Positions 1-8,334 are shown, numbered from the stretch's first letter. The stretch: 64,000 bases of DNA from Verrucomicrobiota bacterium (GCA_018240025.1 JAFEGM010000027.1:1-64000); one strand, 5' to 3'. The notes: generated by a model not told the origin, from the sequence alone. Translations and numbers: made by a program.

Positions 1-160
1 CCTCCTCCGCGCTCGACGGCAGCAAGCTGCCTGTTCGACGGCTCCAGCAAGCTGGAGCACTCCACGGCCTGCGGCAGACACGCCTCCTGCTCCGCGCTCG
101 GCGGCAGCAGGCTGCCTGGAAAAAGGCTCCAGCAGGCTGGAGCACTCCAGGGCGTTCTCG
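1..160. repeat. Two copies of a double-hairpin palindromic repeat (family A)
   Basis: The stretch before the first gene holds two copies of a REP-like element. Each copy has two palindromes: GGCAGCAAGCTGCC (18-31) with GCTCCAGCAAGCTGGAGC (41-58), and the variants GGCAGCAGGCTGCC (103-116) with GCTCCAGCAGGCTGGAGC (126-143). A conserved tail, TCCACGGCCTGCGG, follows the first copy. The loop bases AA/AG vary while the stems are kept, which suggests selection on the hairpin. Further copies lie at 13790-14190. After this block (160-230) comes a CTTCGCG-rich stretch related to family B. No gene is visible in 1-261. Confidence 0.8.
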
Positions 161-261
161 CGCCTTCACGCGCCTCTTCCCCTCTTCCTCTTCGCGACTT
201 CGCGGCTTCGCGCGAGACCCTCAACCGTCTATAACGCGCTCAGCCTCGTCGCGCTCGCCGA

Positions 262-1137
262 CTACCGCTCAGGCGCCCCGACCAGCTTCCGGGCCACGAA
301 GACGAAGATCACGCCGCCGGCGTACATCAGGATGCCGTACACCACGCCGGGCAGCGCCATCTGGTCGTTCTTCAGCAGGGTGCTGCCCACGAGGATGGCG
401 AGGGTCGCGTTCTGCACCGCGGTTTCGAGGGCCACGGTGACCGACTGCCGGGCATCGAGCTGCGCCAGACGCGACAGGCCGTAGCCGACGGCCAGCATGC
501 TCAGATTGAGCGCAAGCACCATGGGCGCGAGCTGGCCGAACGTGGCTGCGAAGAGCGCCCAGTTCTTGGCCAGGGCCCCGGCCACGATGATGACGAAGAG
601 CACCGCGGCCACTTTGGTCGCGATCGGCTCCAGGCGCAGCGCGGCCTCGGTCTTGAAGGCGCGGAAGAGCATGCCGAGCGCCACCGGCAGGCCGACGATG
701 AGGAAGATCTGCCCCATCATCAGACCGATCGGCAACTTCACCGCCACGGCCTCGGCGGCCATGAACTTGGCGTAGGCGAAGCTGACGATCAGCGGCAGGG
801 AGACGATCGTGACCACGCTGGCCACGGCCGTGAAGCTGACCGCCAGGGCGACGTCGCCGCGGGCCAGATAGGTGAGCAGATTCGAGGTCGCGCCGGTCGG
901 GCAGGCCGCGATGATCATGAACCCGACCGCCAGCGCCGCAGGCAGGCTGACGAACTGCAGCATCAGGTAGCAGGCGCCCGGCAGGACGAGGAAGTGGCAG
1001 ATGAAGCCGATGACGAACGCGCGCGGCTGCGCCAGCACCCGCCGGAAGTCGCCCGCGGTCAGGCCGAGCCCGAGCGAGAACATGATGAAACACAGCATCA
1101 GGGGCAGGAGGATCTGCGTGATCGAGTCGCCTTGCAT
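262..1137 (-). CDS. Bile acid:sodium symporter (BASS) family transporter
   Basis: Predicted inner-membrane secondary transporter of about 291 residues, the usual size for the bacterial BASS family, which moves organic anions with sodium. The protein is almost entirely hydrophobic with some nine to ten membrane segments. It carries the family hallmarks of an early GLGLT segment followed by a PRAFVIG stretch and a TGATSN motif in the sodium/substrate-binding crossover region. The start at 1137 (MQGDSITQ) is preferred over an in-frame ATG at 1212, because the extra 25 residues are proline/histidine-rich and unlike the family. It is transcribed divergently from the MFS gene at 1286. The substrate cannot be told from sequence. 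Confidence 0.85.
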   Translation of the reverse strand: MQGDSITQILLPLMLCFIMFSLGLGLTAGDFRRVLAQPRAFVIGFICHFLVLPGACYLMLQFVSLPAALAVGFMIIAACPTGATSNLLTYLARGDVALAVSFTAVASVVTIVSLPLIVSFAYAKFMAAEAVAVKLPIGLMMGQIFLIVGLPVALGMLFRAFKTEAALRLEPIATKVAAVLFVIIVAGALAKNWALFAATFGQLAPMVLALNLSMLAVGYGLSRLAQLDARQSVTVALETAVQNATLAILVGSTLLKNDQMALPGVVYGILMYAGGVIFVFVARKLVGAPER

Positions 1138-1285
1138 GGCAGGGAGGGGTCTGGGGTGACGGTGCGGGGCTGGGTGAGCCGGCGCATGAATCCAATCCGG
1201 CCGTCCGCGCAACTCGGGAATCGTTCGCCAGCTGCGAAAAGTGCGTGCATTGCCCCGGCGGTTTTCGCTATTCCGCCTGTCAGAA

Positions 1286-2626
1286 ATGGCCTCGTCCCCC
1301 TCGCCCGCTCCTGCTGGTCCTCCTGAGAACCTCCCTCCCGGCTTCCGTCAGCGTCGCGGACTCAATTGGGCCACGGTCGGCCTGATGTATACCAGCTATT
1401 ATCTGTGCCGGTATAACTTCTCCTACGCCAACAAATCGATCCGGGACGAGTTCGGCTTCAGCTACGAGGACATGAGCGCCATCCTCTTCTGGAATTTCGT
1501 GGCCTACGGCTGCGGCCAGATCGTCAACGGCCTCATCACCGACCGCCTCGGCGGCAAGCGCGCCATGCTCATCGGCGCCTTCGGCACGGTCACGGCCAAC
1601 ATCCTCTTCGGCGCCGCCTCCTTCTGGGGCATCCTCGGCCTCTTCATGACGCTCTGGGGCATCAACGGCTACGTGCAGGCCTTCGGCGCGCCCGGCTTCA
1701 TCAAGATCAACAGCTCCTGGTTCAGCGAGAAACAGCGCGGGACCTTCGCCGGCATCTTCGGGTTCATGATCAATCTGGGGCGCTTCTTCGCCAACCAGTT
1801 CCTGCCCATCCTCCTGGCCGGCGGCATCTTCTGGGGCATGTGGCACATCCCGCCCCACCACTGGCGCTGGCTGTTCTGGATCCCCGCTGGCATCGCCACG
1901 GTCGTGGCCATCCTGCTGGCCATCTGCGTGAAGGACACGCCGGAGGAATGCGGCTATCACGGCCTCTTCAAGGGCGAGGCCGACCACGCCGACGCCAACG
2001 TGAAGGGCGACCTGAAGGAAGTCTTCCACCAGATCGTGACCAATCGCGTCGTCTGGATCATGGCCGGCGCCTACGCCTGCACCGGCGCGGTCCGCCAGAG
2101 CATCGACCAGTGGTTCCCGACCTACTTCCAGGTCGTGCATCACCTCGACATGAAGAGCGCGGCCTTCCAATGGCTCGGCTTCCTCATCCCGTTCGTCGCC
2201 TCCGCCGGCTCCTTCCTCTCCGGCTGGGCCTCCGACTACTTCTTCAATTCCCGCCGCGCCCCGGTGGCGGCCATCGTCTACATCCTGGAGGTCGTCGTCC
2301 TCCTGGCTGCGACCCAGGTGGCGACGGTGAATTGGGCCATCCTCTTCTTCGTTCTCATCTCCTTCACGGCCAACTCCACCCATTCCCTCCTCGGCCCCGC
2401 CGCCGCCATGGACATCGGCGGCCGCAAAGCCGCCGCCTTCGCCTCCGGCTGCATCGACGCCTTCCAGTACTTCGGCGCCGCCATCGCCATCAAGGGCCTC
2501 GGCTGGATCCTCGATAACAAAGGCTTCGGCTGGTACTTCTACTACCTCATCCCCTTCGGCATCCTCGGCGGCATCCTGATGTATTCGATCGCGCACCGCA
2601 TGAGCCTGAAGAAAGGCGCGCACTGA
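1286..2626 (+). CDS. MFS transporter of the organophosphate:phosphate antiporter type (GlpT/UhpT/UhpC-like)
   Basis: A 446-residue, twelve-helix major facilitator protein. The N-terminal segment with YYLCRYNFSYANKSI and the following DRLGGKR loop match the OPA family (GlpT, UhpT, PgtP), which exchanges sugar phosphates or glycerol phosphates for inorganic phosphate. The RYN arginine of this motif is the conserved phosphate-binding residue. The ATG at 1286 (MASSPSPAP) is chosen. An upstream ATG at 1241 would add a basic, low-complexity extension. The gene stands alone; a repeat array starts 7 bp after the stop. Phosphoglycerate or glycerol-3-phosphate is a likely substrate class, but the exact one is unknown. 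Confidence 0.85.
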   Translation: MASSPSPAPAGPPENLPPGFRQRRGLNWATVGLMYTSYYLCRYNFSYANKSIRDEFGFSYEDMSAILFWNFVAYGCGQIVNGLITDRLGGKRAMLIGAFGTVTANILFGAASFWGILGLFMTLWGINGYVQAFGAPGFIKINSSWFSEKQRGTFAGIFGFMINLGRFFANQFLPILLAGGIFWGMWHIPPHHWRWLFWIPAGIATVVAILLAICVKDTPEECGYHGLFKGEADHADANVKGDLKEVFHQIVTNRVVWIMAGAYACTGAVRQSIDQWFPTYFQVVHHLDMKSAAFQWLGFLIPFVASAGSFLSGWASDYFFNSRRAPVAAIVYILEVVVLLAATQVATVNWAILFFVLISFTANSTHSLLGPAAAMDIGGRKAAAFASGCIDAFQYFGAAIAIKGLGWILDNKGFGWYFYYLIPFGILGGILMYSIAHRMSLKKGAH

Positions 2627-2632
2627 GGGGGG

Positions 2633-2867
2633 AAACTCGAAGTTCTAAACTCGAAACTCGAAGGAAACTCGAAACTCGAGGGCACCGAGATCGGACTTTG
2701 GCAGGGACTCGCTCCGGCCTCTGCGAACCGCTCACGACGTAGCTGCGCCCCAGACCCTGGTAGGGATGCGCTCCCGCGCGTCCGCGAACCGCTCACGACG
2801 TAGCTGCGCTCACGATCTGGCTGCGCTCACGACGCTGATAACGACGCGCTTCCGCGCGTCCGCGAAC
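2633..2867. repeat. AAACTCGAA short tandem repeats plus a ~60-bp degenerate repeat
   Basis: Directly after the MFS stop there are five AAACTCGAA-type units within 2633-2680, some overlapping. These are followed by a longer repeat of about 60 bp. A 25-bp segment beginning CGAACCGCTCACGACG occurs at 2724 and again at 2785, and the CGCGCGTCCGCGAAC part recurs a third time near 2852-2867. No reading frame here looks genuine. It is probably a dispersed intergenic repeat family of this genome. Confidence 0.7.
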
Positions 2868-2924
2868 AGCCCAGAACCCCGCTTTCCTCCGGCGCCCTCC
2901 CGCTCTCCTCCGCCGCCTTCAACC

Positions 2925-3419
2925 CTACTCCTTCGCACAGCTCTGCTGAATCTCGCAGGCCCTCTCTGGCGAGAACCCATTCCGCATCGCCTCCGCCAAC
3001 CCGCCGCGCACGAAGGCACTCCTGATCAGCGGCCGCTGGAACTCGTTGCGCAGGTAGATCAGCACCTCGGCACCCTTCTCCTCCTCCAGGCCCGGGAGCG
3101 CATTGTCCAGCCGTCCCGACAAGGGTCCCAGATGAGCGCGCTCCCGGGTCTGATACAACGTTACGAAAAGATCGGCGTCTTCGGGGGTCAGCTCGATCCA
3201 AGGGAGGTAGCGGAACGGCTCCTCCGAGCCCTCGATCGGAATCTCCAGCCGGGCCAACACGAAGGTCGTGCCGTCATCGATCTGGCAGATATCGCCATCG
3301 ACCTCCACTCGCTGCTCCCGTTCCTCTGCGGGGATCTCGGCTGCACTATCCGGCAACGCCGCACCCCAGACGGGAAACCCGACATGCTCCTTTCCGCAAT
3401 TGGCGCAGCGATGGGACAT
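2925..3419 (-). CDS. DUF2199 domain-containing protein
   Basis: A 164-residue soluble protein. It begins with a zinc-ribbon-like CANCGKEH motif (residues 5-12) followed by a VGFPVWGAALP stretch, which is the signature of DUF2199 proteins. The middle is acidic (EVDGDICQIDDGTTFVLARL) and the end contains a conserved RPLIRSAF-like segment, also typical of the family. The function of DUF2199 is unknown; the members are cytoplasmic and usually stand alone. The full length fits the family. The gene ends in repeat-rich DNA and has no partner in the same direction. Confidence 0.85.
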   Translation of the reverse strand: MSHRCANCGKEHVGFPVWGAALPDSAAEIPAEEREQRVEVDGDICQIDDGTTFVLARLEIPIEGSEEPFRYLPWIELTPEDADLFVTLYQTRERAHLGPLSGRLDNALPGLEEEKGAEVLIYLRNEFQRPLIRSAFVRGGLAEAMRNGFSPERACEIQQSCAKE

Positions 3420-4274
3420 GGATCAGCGGAACGATTCATACGCGTGGCACCATCGTCGGTGCAAGCAGCGACCGAGCAACCTCCCCTTCAGCAGAAACGC
3501 TACGTCTCTCGACTCCCGCAATGCGCGAGCCAACGCTGCCAGCGGCGCCCCCCTGAACAGCCGCGCTCCCCGCCCCGCCCGCAGCCGCACGCGCCGCAGC
3601 TGCAGGGACCTCCCCCGGCTCCGAGGCCGTTCCCGAAATCGCCGGCACCGCCCCCGATTTCGTCAACGTCGGTCCCCTGCAACCAGCGAATCCTCCCCAG
3701 GAGCCAGCCACTGACGCCCGGCCGCCACCGTCCCTCCCCGATCACCCGCCACGGGCGCCGAATGGCCAGCACCTCGCGGCGAATGCCCAGCCGTCGCCTT
3801 CGAAAAGCCAGCAGCCGTCCGCCAAGACGTCGCACTCGCTCCCCAGACGCCCGCCGCTCCGGCCCAATTCCCGGCCGGCCTCCCCAGCTTCCCGTCGGAG
3901 CAGCCCAATCGCCCGCCCACGCTTCCCGGGTCCCCGCGAGCGATTCTCCAGAGTGAATCGCGGGAACGACGATCCTGCGCGCCCGATTCAAGGCGGCGCT
4001 GCGGAGACGTTTGCCTCCAACCTGAGCGCATCCACGACCGCCAACGCCATCCTGCCCGCGGTCTCCGAGCCAGAAGCGTCCGCTCCCCTGACGTTCTCGG
4101 TGTTCTTGAGGTCCCGGGGCCCCACCTGATCTTCTCTGCGTTCTCTGACTTCTTCGCCGCCCCCAACTCCGACTGAGCAAACCCCGGCCCATGCTTCCGT
4201 CGCCAGAAAAAGCTTGCTCTTTCCTCTAACCGTAGATTTCTCTGCGCCTTCGCCACAGTCTAACTCCAAAATCC
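3420..4274. other. Gene-poor stretch with a possible decayed proline-rich reading frame
   Basis: No convincing intact gene is present. On the plus strand one frame reads from about 3425 to a stop near 4129 with coding-like third-position G/C. It includes a segment translating as TAPDFVNVGPLQPANPP and then a long Pro/Ser/Arg-rich part, but it has an in-frame TGA at 3554 and no ATG start. It may be the relic of a low-complexity secreted protein, or just a base-composition effect. Long frames on the minus strand here are Arg/Gly-rich and look spurious. Towards 4130-4260 the DNA contains CTCTGCG/CTTCGCC-rich runs resembling the family B repeats. Confidence 0.35.
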
Positions 4275-5048
4275 ATGTCTACCCGATCCGTTCCCCGTGA
4301 TTTCACCTGCTCGATTGCCCGCCTGTTGCGCGAAGGCAAACGCATCGCCGACGCCCTGGCCGATGCGAAAGTCGGCCCCGCTGTCGTCGCCCGCTTCCCG
4401 AAGTTCGACGTCGTCCAGCGACTGACCGCTTTCCGCTCCGCCGTCGAGACCGGCCAGGGCGCCCAAGTCGCGACCAAGGGCGTGGTCGGCCAGCTGACCG
4501 TCGAGCAGGCCACCGCCTTCACCGAGTTGGAGCGCCTCATGACCGCCGCCCGCCGGTCCGCCAAGCTCGCCTTCCCCGACAATGCCACCCGCCTGCACCT
4601 CGAGTTCCGGGTCGGCGAGCACGAGCCCTCCGACCTCGCCAGCATCCTCGGACGCGCCCGAATCATCCACGACAGCACCGTCGTCCATCAGGACGCCCTC
4701 GGGGAGCACGGCTGGCTGCCCCAGGACAGCGCCGATCTCAAGAATGCCATCGCCATCCTCGAAGACCTCGAACGCCACCAGGAAGGCGGCAAAGAGGAGG
4801 CCAAAGACCACACCGGCGCCCGCAACGCCTCCGCCAACGCCTATTACGCCCTCCTCCTCTCCATCCAGAACGCCGCCCGCCTCGCCTACCCCAACACCCG
4901 CGCCGCCGAAGCCGGCCTCATCGAAGCCCGCGGCAAGTTCCTCCTCGACACCTTCCCGCCCCGCCGCGGCGACACCGGCGACGGGGACGTGACGGGCGAA
5001 GTGCCGCCCGCCGGGTCGGGGACGAATCTGGGGACGCCGACCGCCTGA
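4275..5048 (+). CDS. Conserved-looking hypothetical protein
   Basis: A 257-residue soluble, largely helical protein with no signal peptide or membrane segment. It opens with MSTRSVPRDFTCSIARLL, contains many charged helices (DLKNAIAILEDLERHQEGG) and ends in a Gly/Pro/Thr-rich tail that looks disordered. Codon use is like the surrounding genes, so it is likely resident. It is a single-gene unit, closed by a strong intrinsic terminator 52 bp after the stop. I do not recognise the family and assign no function. Confidence 0.65.
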   Translation: MSTRSVPRDFTCSIARLLREGKRIADALADAKVGPAVVARFPKFDVVQRLTAFRSAVETGQGAQVATKGVVGQLTVEQATAFTELERLMTAARRSAKLAFPDNATRLHLEFRVGEHEPSDLASILGRARIIHDSTVVHQDALGEHGWLPQDSADLKNAIAILEDLERHQEGGKEEAKDHTGARNASANAYYALLLSIQNAARLAYPNTRAAEAGLIEARGKFLLDTFPPRRGDTGDGDVTGEVPPAGSGTNLGTPTA

Positions 5049-5099
5049 GCGCTGGAACGCGTCTCGACTGATCAACCGCTAACCAGAACTTCGAATCGA

Positions 5100-5127
5100 A
5101 ACGCCGGCCTTCGGGCCGGCGTTTTTT
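5100..5127 (+). terminator. Rho-independent terminator of the 4275-5048 gene
   Basis: Perfect GC-rich hairpin AACGCCGGCC-TTCG-GGCCGGCG followed by six T residues. The stable UUCG tetraloop and T-run make this the clearest intrinsic terminator in the window. It lies 52 bp after the stop codon at 5048 and also marks the edge of the attC-like block that follows. Confidence 0.85.
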
Positions 5128-5156
5128 GTCGCAGGCGCCAAGCTCGCGCTTCTTCC

Positions 5157-5270
5157 GCCGGCTGCTGTGGAGTCAGAGTGTGCGACTGCCTTTGCCGGGC
5201 CAAGCGAGAGCAGGAGGCGTGACCTATGGCGGAATTCGCTGCAACGTCTGTTTCGGCTGTCCTAGCCGGC
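5157..5270 (-). repeat. attC-like imperfect inverted repeat, copy 2 (degenerate)
   Basis: A 114-bp segment bounded by GCCGGCT (5157-5163) and its reverse complement AGCCGGC (5264-5270), the latter overlapping the stop codon of the 5262-5984 gene. Its right half (5201-5257) is nearly the same as the right half of the element at 6073-6184, including the shared stretch GGCGGAATTCGCTGCA. The left half no longer pairs well internally and the canonical GTT/AAC core is not at the outer ends, so as a recombination site it would be decayed or atypical. Confidence 0.5.
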
Positions 5271-5984
5271 AGTGACGACGAACTCGGTGATGTCTCTCGG
5301 CGTGGTTCCAAGTAGGAACACGCGTTTGAACTTGGTCACATAGCGGTGGGTGCGAGCCTCTTCAGAGAGGCGGCACCAAGATGATGGGTCGCCCTCCAAG
5401 GCGATAAGCAGCCAAGCCTCATCGCATGTCTGTCGGTAGCCCGTCACCTTTGGATCTTTCGCAGCGATCTCCAATTGAACCTGCACTGGATCCAGAGAAG
5501 CAACCCAGCCCGCGCGAGATATGCACCAGTAGTTTTTTGGATAGTCAACGAACCTCTCAATCCGGATGTAGTGAAGACGGTCTGACAGGATCTTCGGTAG
5601 CGAGTCCGCGTCGAAAACGACCCAACTTCCGCGCGAAGGCAACCGCTGGGCGACAAATTCAGCGAGTGACTTTGCCAGCAAGTCCCTATCCTGCGGGTTT
5701 GGGTCCTTCTGGACCCAACTCATTCCGACTCCGGTCGCTGGTAATCCGAGTGATTCGTATTGTCGGCGAGCTGCTTCTACCACTCGTGATTCCTCACTCT
5801 CTCGACGTTTTTCGTCTTGGCGAAGTATCCTCGTAACTTCAATTCCGATGGTGTTGGTCCCGATAGAAGACAACACGTCTGCCGCCGGCGGTTCCTTTGG
5901 CACTCCCTCCGACAATCCCAAGTTTGGAGCGAGCCGCCGAAACTCATCGAACAAATGTAGTTCGTCCTGCTGTTTCTTGGTCAT
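5262..5984 (-). CDS. Hypothetical protein in putative gene cassette 2
   Basis: A 240-residue soluble protein. The N-terminal region (MTKKQQDELHLFDEFRRL) is helical. Residues around 35-55 read AADVLSSIGTNTIGIEVTRI, an aspartate followed by a beta-strand with E-x-T, which is reminiscent of the D...ExT/ExK arrangement in PD-(D/E)XK-like nuclease folds. This is suggestive only; the next lysine is not clearly placed. The gene is somewhat AT-richer than its neighbours, runs in the same direction as the 6175-6906 gene, and its stop codon overlaps an attC-like repeat. This suggests acquisition as an integron-type cassette. Function is unknown; defence-related roles are common among cassette genes but are not shown here. 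Confidence 0.6.
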   Translation of the reverse strand: MTKKQQDELHLFDEFRRLAPNLGLSEGVPKEPPAADVLSSIGTNTIGIEVTRILRQDEKRRESEESRVVEAARRQYESLGLPATGVGMSWVQKDPNPQDRDLLAKSLAEFVAQRLPSRGSWVVFDADSLPKILSDRLHYIRIERFVDYPKNYWCISRAGWVASLDPVQVQLEIAAKDPKVTGYRQTCDEAWLLIALEGDPSSWCRLSEEARTHRYVTKFKRVFLLGTTPRDITEFVVTAG

Positions 5985-6072
5985 CAGGTGTGCACGCGGA
6001 ATCTCGATGTAAGCGCGTCAACGTGGATGTGCCAAAGGCGCATTCTTACGAGCGCGAAGCGCGCGCTTAGAG

Positions 6073-6184
6073 GCCGAACGCTTGAGTCAGCGATTGATCC
6101 AAGAGCGCGGCTCCTGCGGGGACGAGCGAAGCGAAAGCAGGAGACGTGACCTCTGGCGGAATTCGCTGCACCGTCTAGTTCGGC
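6073..6184 (-). repeat. attC-like imperfect inverted repeat, copy 1
   Basis: A 112-bp element with outer 7-bp arms GCCGAAC (6073-6079) and GTTCGGC (6178-6184). Read on the minus strand, an inner arm CAGCGAATT pairs with AATCGCTG with one unpaired A, and a third arm TCTCCTGC pairs with GCAGGAG. This reproduces the R''-L''-loop-L'-R' plan of integron attC sites, including an extrahelical base in the L arm and GTT/AAC core triplets. The stop codon TAG of the 6175-6906 gene follows the first arm immediately, as is usual in gene cassettes. Confidence 0.6.
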
Positions 6185-6906
6185 AAGTTTGCCTGAGCCT
6201 GGACGGGAACAATCGCCTCAGTTAGCGACCGGCCTGGTTTCCCGCTGAGAAGTCCCGGAATATAGTCCACTGTTTCGATCAGCTGCGATTGTAGCTCAAG
6301 AGCGAAATTACCCTCTGCTTCGGCCACTTTACGTAAGGCGGTATCTAGAACGCTATCCGCTATCTCAGCTGATTGACTTCTTTCTAAAAAAAGCTTCTGA
6401 GCAGCCACGGCACACTCTCGGAACGTAGAAATACGCTGTCTTAAATTTGGGCTTAGATAGGGACTCGATTCGTTTACTGTATTCATAAGTGAATACATCG
6501 CGGCGATAAACGCATCTGAGGCATCGGCGAACCTCTGCTCCCAATCTAACCCGTCAGAGAAGCGCGTAGACAGGCTCTTCAGCTTGATTACCGGAACGGC
6601 CATTTCAGTAACCTTTGCGGCAACTTTCTGAAGAGCTAATAGACGTTGCTCCAGAATCGCCTCTGCCACCTTGCCCCGCAAATTAAGCGCAAGCATAGCT
6701 TTCTCATGATCCTCCTTGAGCTTACTAAGCGCTATCTCGTGCAGTTCCTTTTGCTTCGCTAAGGAGTTCTCGTGCGATGCGCGCCTGTCCGCGATCCTTT
6801 GCAAGAAATAGTTCTGTATTGCCTCGCGGCAAATCCAGGCCATCACGGCTGAGATTGCCGTGACCACTGAAACCGCGATTGAGAAGTACTGGACAATTGT
6901 GAGCAT
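6175..6906 (-). CDS. Hypothetical membrane-anchored coiled-coil protein in putative gene cassette 1
   Basis: A 243-residue protein. An N-terminal hydrophobic helix (about residues 6-24) is followed by a long charged coiled-coil segment rich in Lys/Glu/His (NSLAKQKELHEIALSKLKED, about 48-67) and a helical C-terminal half. It is probably anchored in the inner membrane with the bulk in the cytoplasm. The base composition is clearly lower in GC than the rest of the window (runs such as AAAAAAAGCTT), a sign of foreign origin. The last codons lie inside the attC-like element at 6073-6184. I do not recognise the family. Confidence 0.65.
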   Translation of the reverse strand: MLTIVQYFSIAVSVVTAISAVMAWICREAIQNYFLQRIADRRASHENSLAKQKELHEIALSKLKEDHEKAMLALNLRGKVAEAILEQRLLALQKVAAKVTEMAVPVIKLKSLSTRFSDGLDWEQRFADASDAFIAAMYSLMNTVNESSPYLSPNLRQRISTFRECAVAAQKLFLERSQSAEIADSVLDTALRKVAEAEGNFALELQSQLIETVDYIPGLLSGKPGRSLTEAIVPVQAQANLPN

Positions 6907-7232
6907 ATCAGCGCGCGAGTTTGCAATCAGATGCGCATGTTCTTCTGCATTTATAGGACGTTCACTCTGTTGGGCAATCTGGACTGCGCCGAAGGCGTCC
7001 TCGATCAGGCGCGAAGTGCGTCTTATGCCTTTCAGCCGAACAACTATTATGCGATAAATCGCCTCTGCAGCGGTTGAAATACTATCTAGTATTCATCGGA
7101 TAAGGCAATCAAGAAGAAACGGTGGCTTCATTTCGATCGATTAGGAAATGTCGGGCATTTGTATGCCCCCGGCCGTCCTGAAGGTTCTGCGGAGTCTGCA
7201 CCGCCGCGGACAGCCCGCTCTTGGAACTTCCA
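6907..7232. other. AT-rich leader of the cassette block with a third GCCGAAC core
   Basis: No gene is evident. On the plus strand at 7035-7041 lies a third GCCGAAC heptamer, identical to the outer arm of the element at 6073. On the minus strand it reads GTTCGGC and sits about 128 bp before the start of the 6175-6906 gene, so the three cores bound two units of roughly 0.96 and 0.92 kb. A small perfect hairpin, AATACTA-TC-TAGTATT, lies at 7077-7092. Low GC persists to about 7145 and then returns to the genomic norm, giving a sharp compositional edge. Confidence 0.5.
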
Positions 7233-8060
7233 TTAGGCCTTCGGCTGGCAGGCCACCTCCGCGCGGTCGAACTCGATCGCGAACTTCAGGCGGTCGGCCT
7301 CGGGAGCGCGTTCGCGGCAGCGGACGAGCAGCGGATAGAGATCGGGATGGGCGAGGAGTTCGGCGGCTTCGAGGCACCAACTACCCCAGAATTCACCACT
7401 GAGTTCGGCGGCGATGGCGCCGAGGGCGCGAGGGTCCTGGCGCTTGGCGAGGCCGATGAGGGCCTCGCCGCGGATTTCCTCGTCCGCTTCGAAACGGCGG
7501 GCGGCCAGCGCGTCGCGCAGGGCCGGGGAATCGAAGTCGACCTGCGTGCCGAGACCGAAGGTGGCCCAATTGCGCACGTCGGCATCCTCGTCCGAACTCA
7601 GCTGGATCAGGGCTGCAACGGCGGCGGGATCCTCGTATCGGCTGAGCGCGATGACGGCCGCGTAGCGCAGGTCGGCGTCGGAGTGTTCCGAGAACGGCAG
7701 GACGGCCGGGATCGTGGCTGGGTCGTGCCGATGGCTGAGGGCGAAGAGCGCTTCCTTCACGACGCGCGCCACGGGATCGCGCAGCAAGGGAAGCAAGGCC
7801 TCGACCGACTCGGCCAAAAAGGTGCGGTCGCCCCAGCCCAATTGGGCCAGGACCCGGCAGCCGGTGATGCGGTCGAGTGGGTCAGGGCTCGCGACCAAAG
7901 CGGCGCCGAGATCGAATTCCGTCTGTCCGCCGCGAGCATGGACGACGCCAATGGACGGCTCCGCCTCGAGGTCGGCGGACGCGGTGCCGAAGAATGCGCG
8001 CAGAGCGCGCACCAGCTCGTCGCTCGCGCGGGGGTCGGTGATATCGGAGCGGGCGGGCAT
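7233..8060 (-). CDS. HEAT-repeat protein
   Basis: A 275-residue soluble protein. After a short N-terminal region it consists of successive about 31-residue helical repeats with the HEAT/PBS-lyase pattern, for example ALLPLLRDPVARVVKEALFA, VLPFSEHSDADLRYAAVIAL and AALIQLSSDEDADVRNWATF. Each has the conserved D-xx-V/L-R between helices. Such proteins act as scaffolds or as phycobilin-lyase-like binders; the partner is unknown. The gene follows, in the same direction, the broken small gene at 8065-8334. Confidence 0.8.
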   Translation of the reverse strand: MPARSDITDPRASDELVRALRAFFGTASADLEAEPSIGVVHARGGQTEFDLGAALVASPDPLDRITGCRVLAQLGWGDRTFLAESVEALLPLLRDPVARVVKEALFALSHRHDPATIPAVLPFSEHSDADLRYAAVIALSRYEDPAAVAALIQLSSDEDADVRNWATFGLGTQVDFDSPALRDALAARRFEADEEIRGEALIGLAKRQDPRALGAIAAELSGEFWGSWCLEAAELLAHPDLYPLLVRCRERAPEADRLKFAIEFDRAEVACQPKA

Positions 8061-8064
8061 GAGG

Positions 8065-8334
8065 ATTCGGGGGAAGATACCGGCATTTCTGGTTGGCGAA
8101 CCGGCCGGTGGAATTCCAGTGGGCGCAAAAGGTCAGCTTCTCGCCATCCCAACGCACGTCGAAAACCTCCGCCTCCTCCCCGTCGTTCCGATCCACGGCC
8201 CGGACAGACAAGCCTTCCTTGGTTGGGGAAATGACGTATTCCACCTCCGACGCGAACTCGTCGGCACTGGCCCAGGTCCCAACGAGGGAATGCTCTGGAC
8301 CGTCTTGCTCTCGGGGGTCGTGGGGAATCGGCAT
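8065..8334 (-). pseudogene. Truncated small beta-rich protein
   Basis: From an ATG at 8334 the frame reads MPIPHDPREQDGP and then SLVGTWASADEFASEVEYV, SVRAVDRNDGEEAEVFDVRW and CAHWNSTGRF. This looks like a short beta-sheet domain with a conserved GTW opening, probably a lipocalin-like or DUF domain. The coherent part ends near 8065 and the frame then runs on, Arg-rich, into the HEAT gene (stop at 7882). No alternative frame continues the domain. The most likely reading is that a deletion or rearrangement removed the 3' end; the fused 150-residue product may still be made. Confidence 0.4.

Noticed and set aside
5262-6906. Considered the repeats around the two AT-rich genes as terminal inverted repeats of an insertion sequence
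   Set aside because: There is no transposase, and the two elements are each complete palindromes in the same orientation after each gene, not one at each end of a unit.
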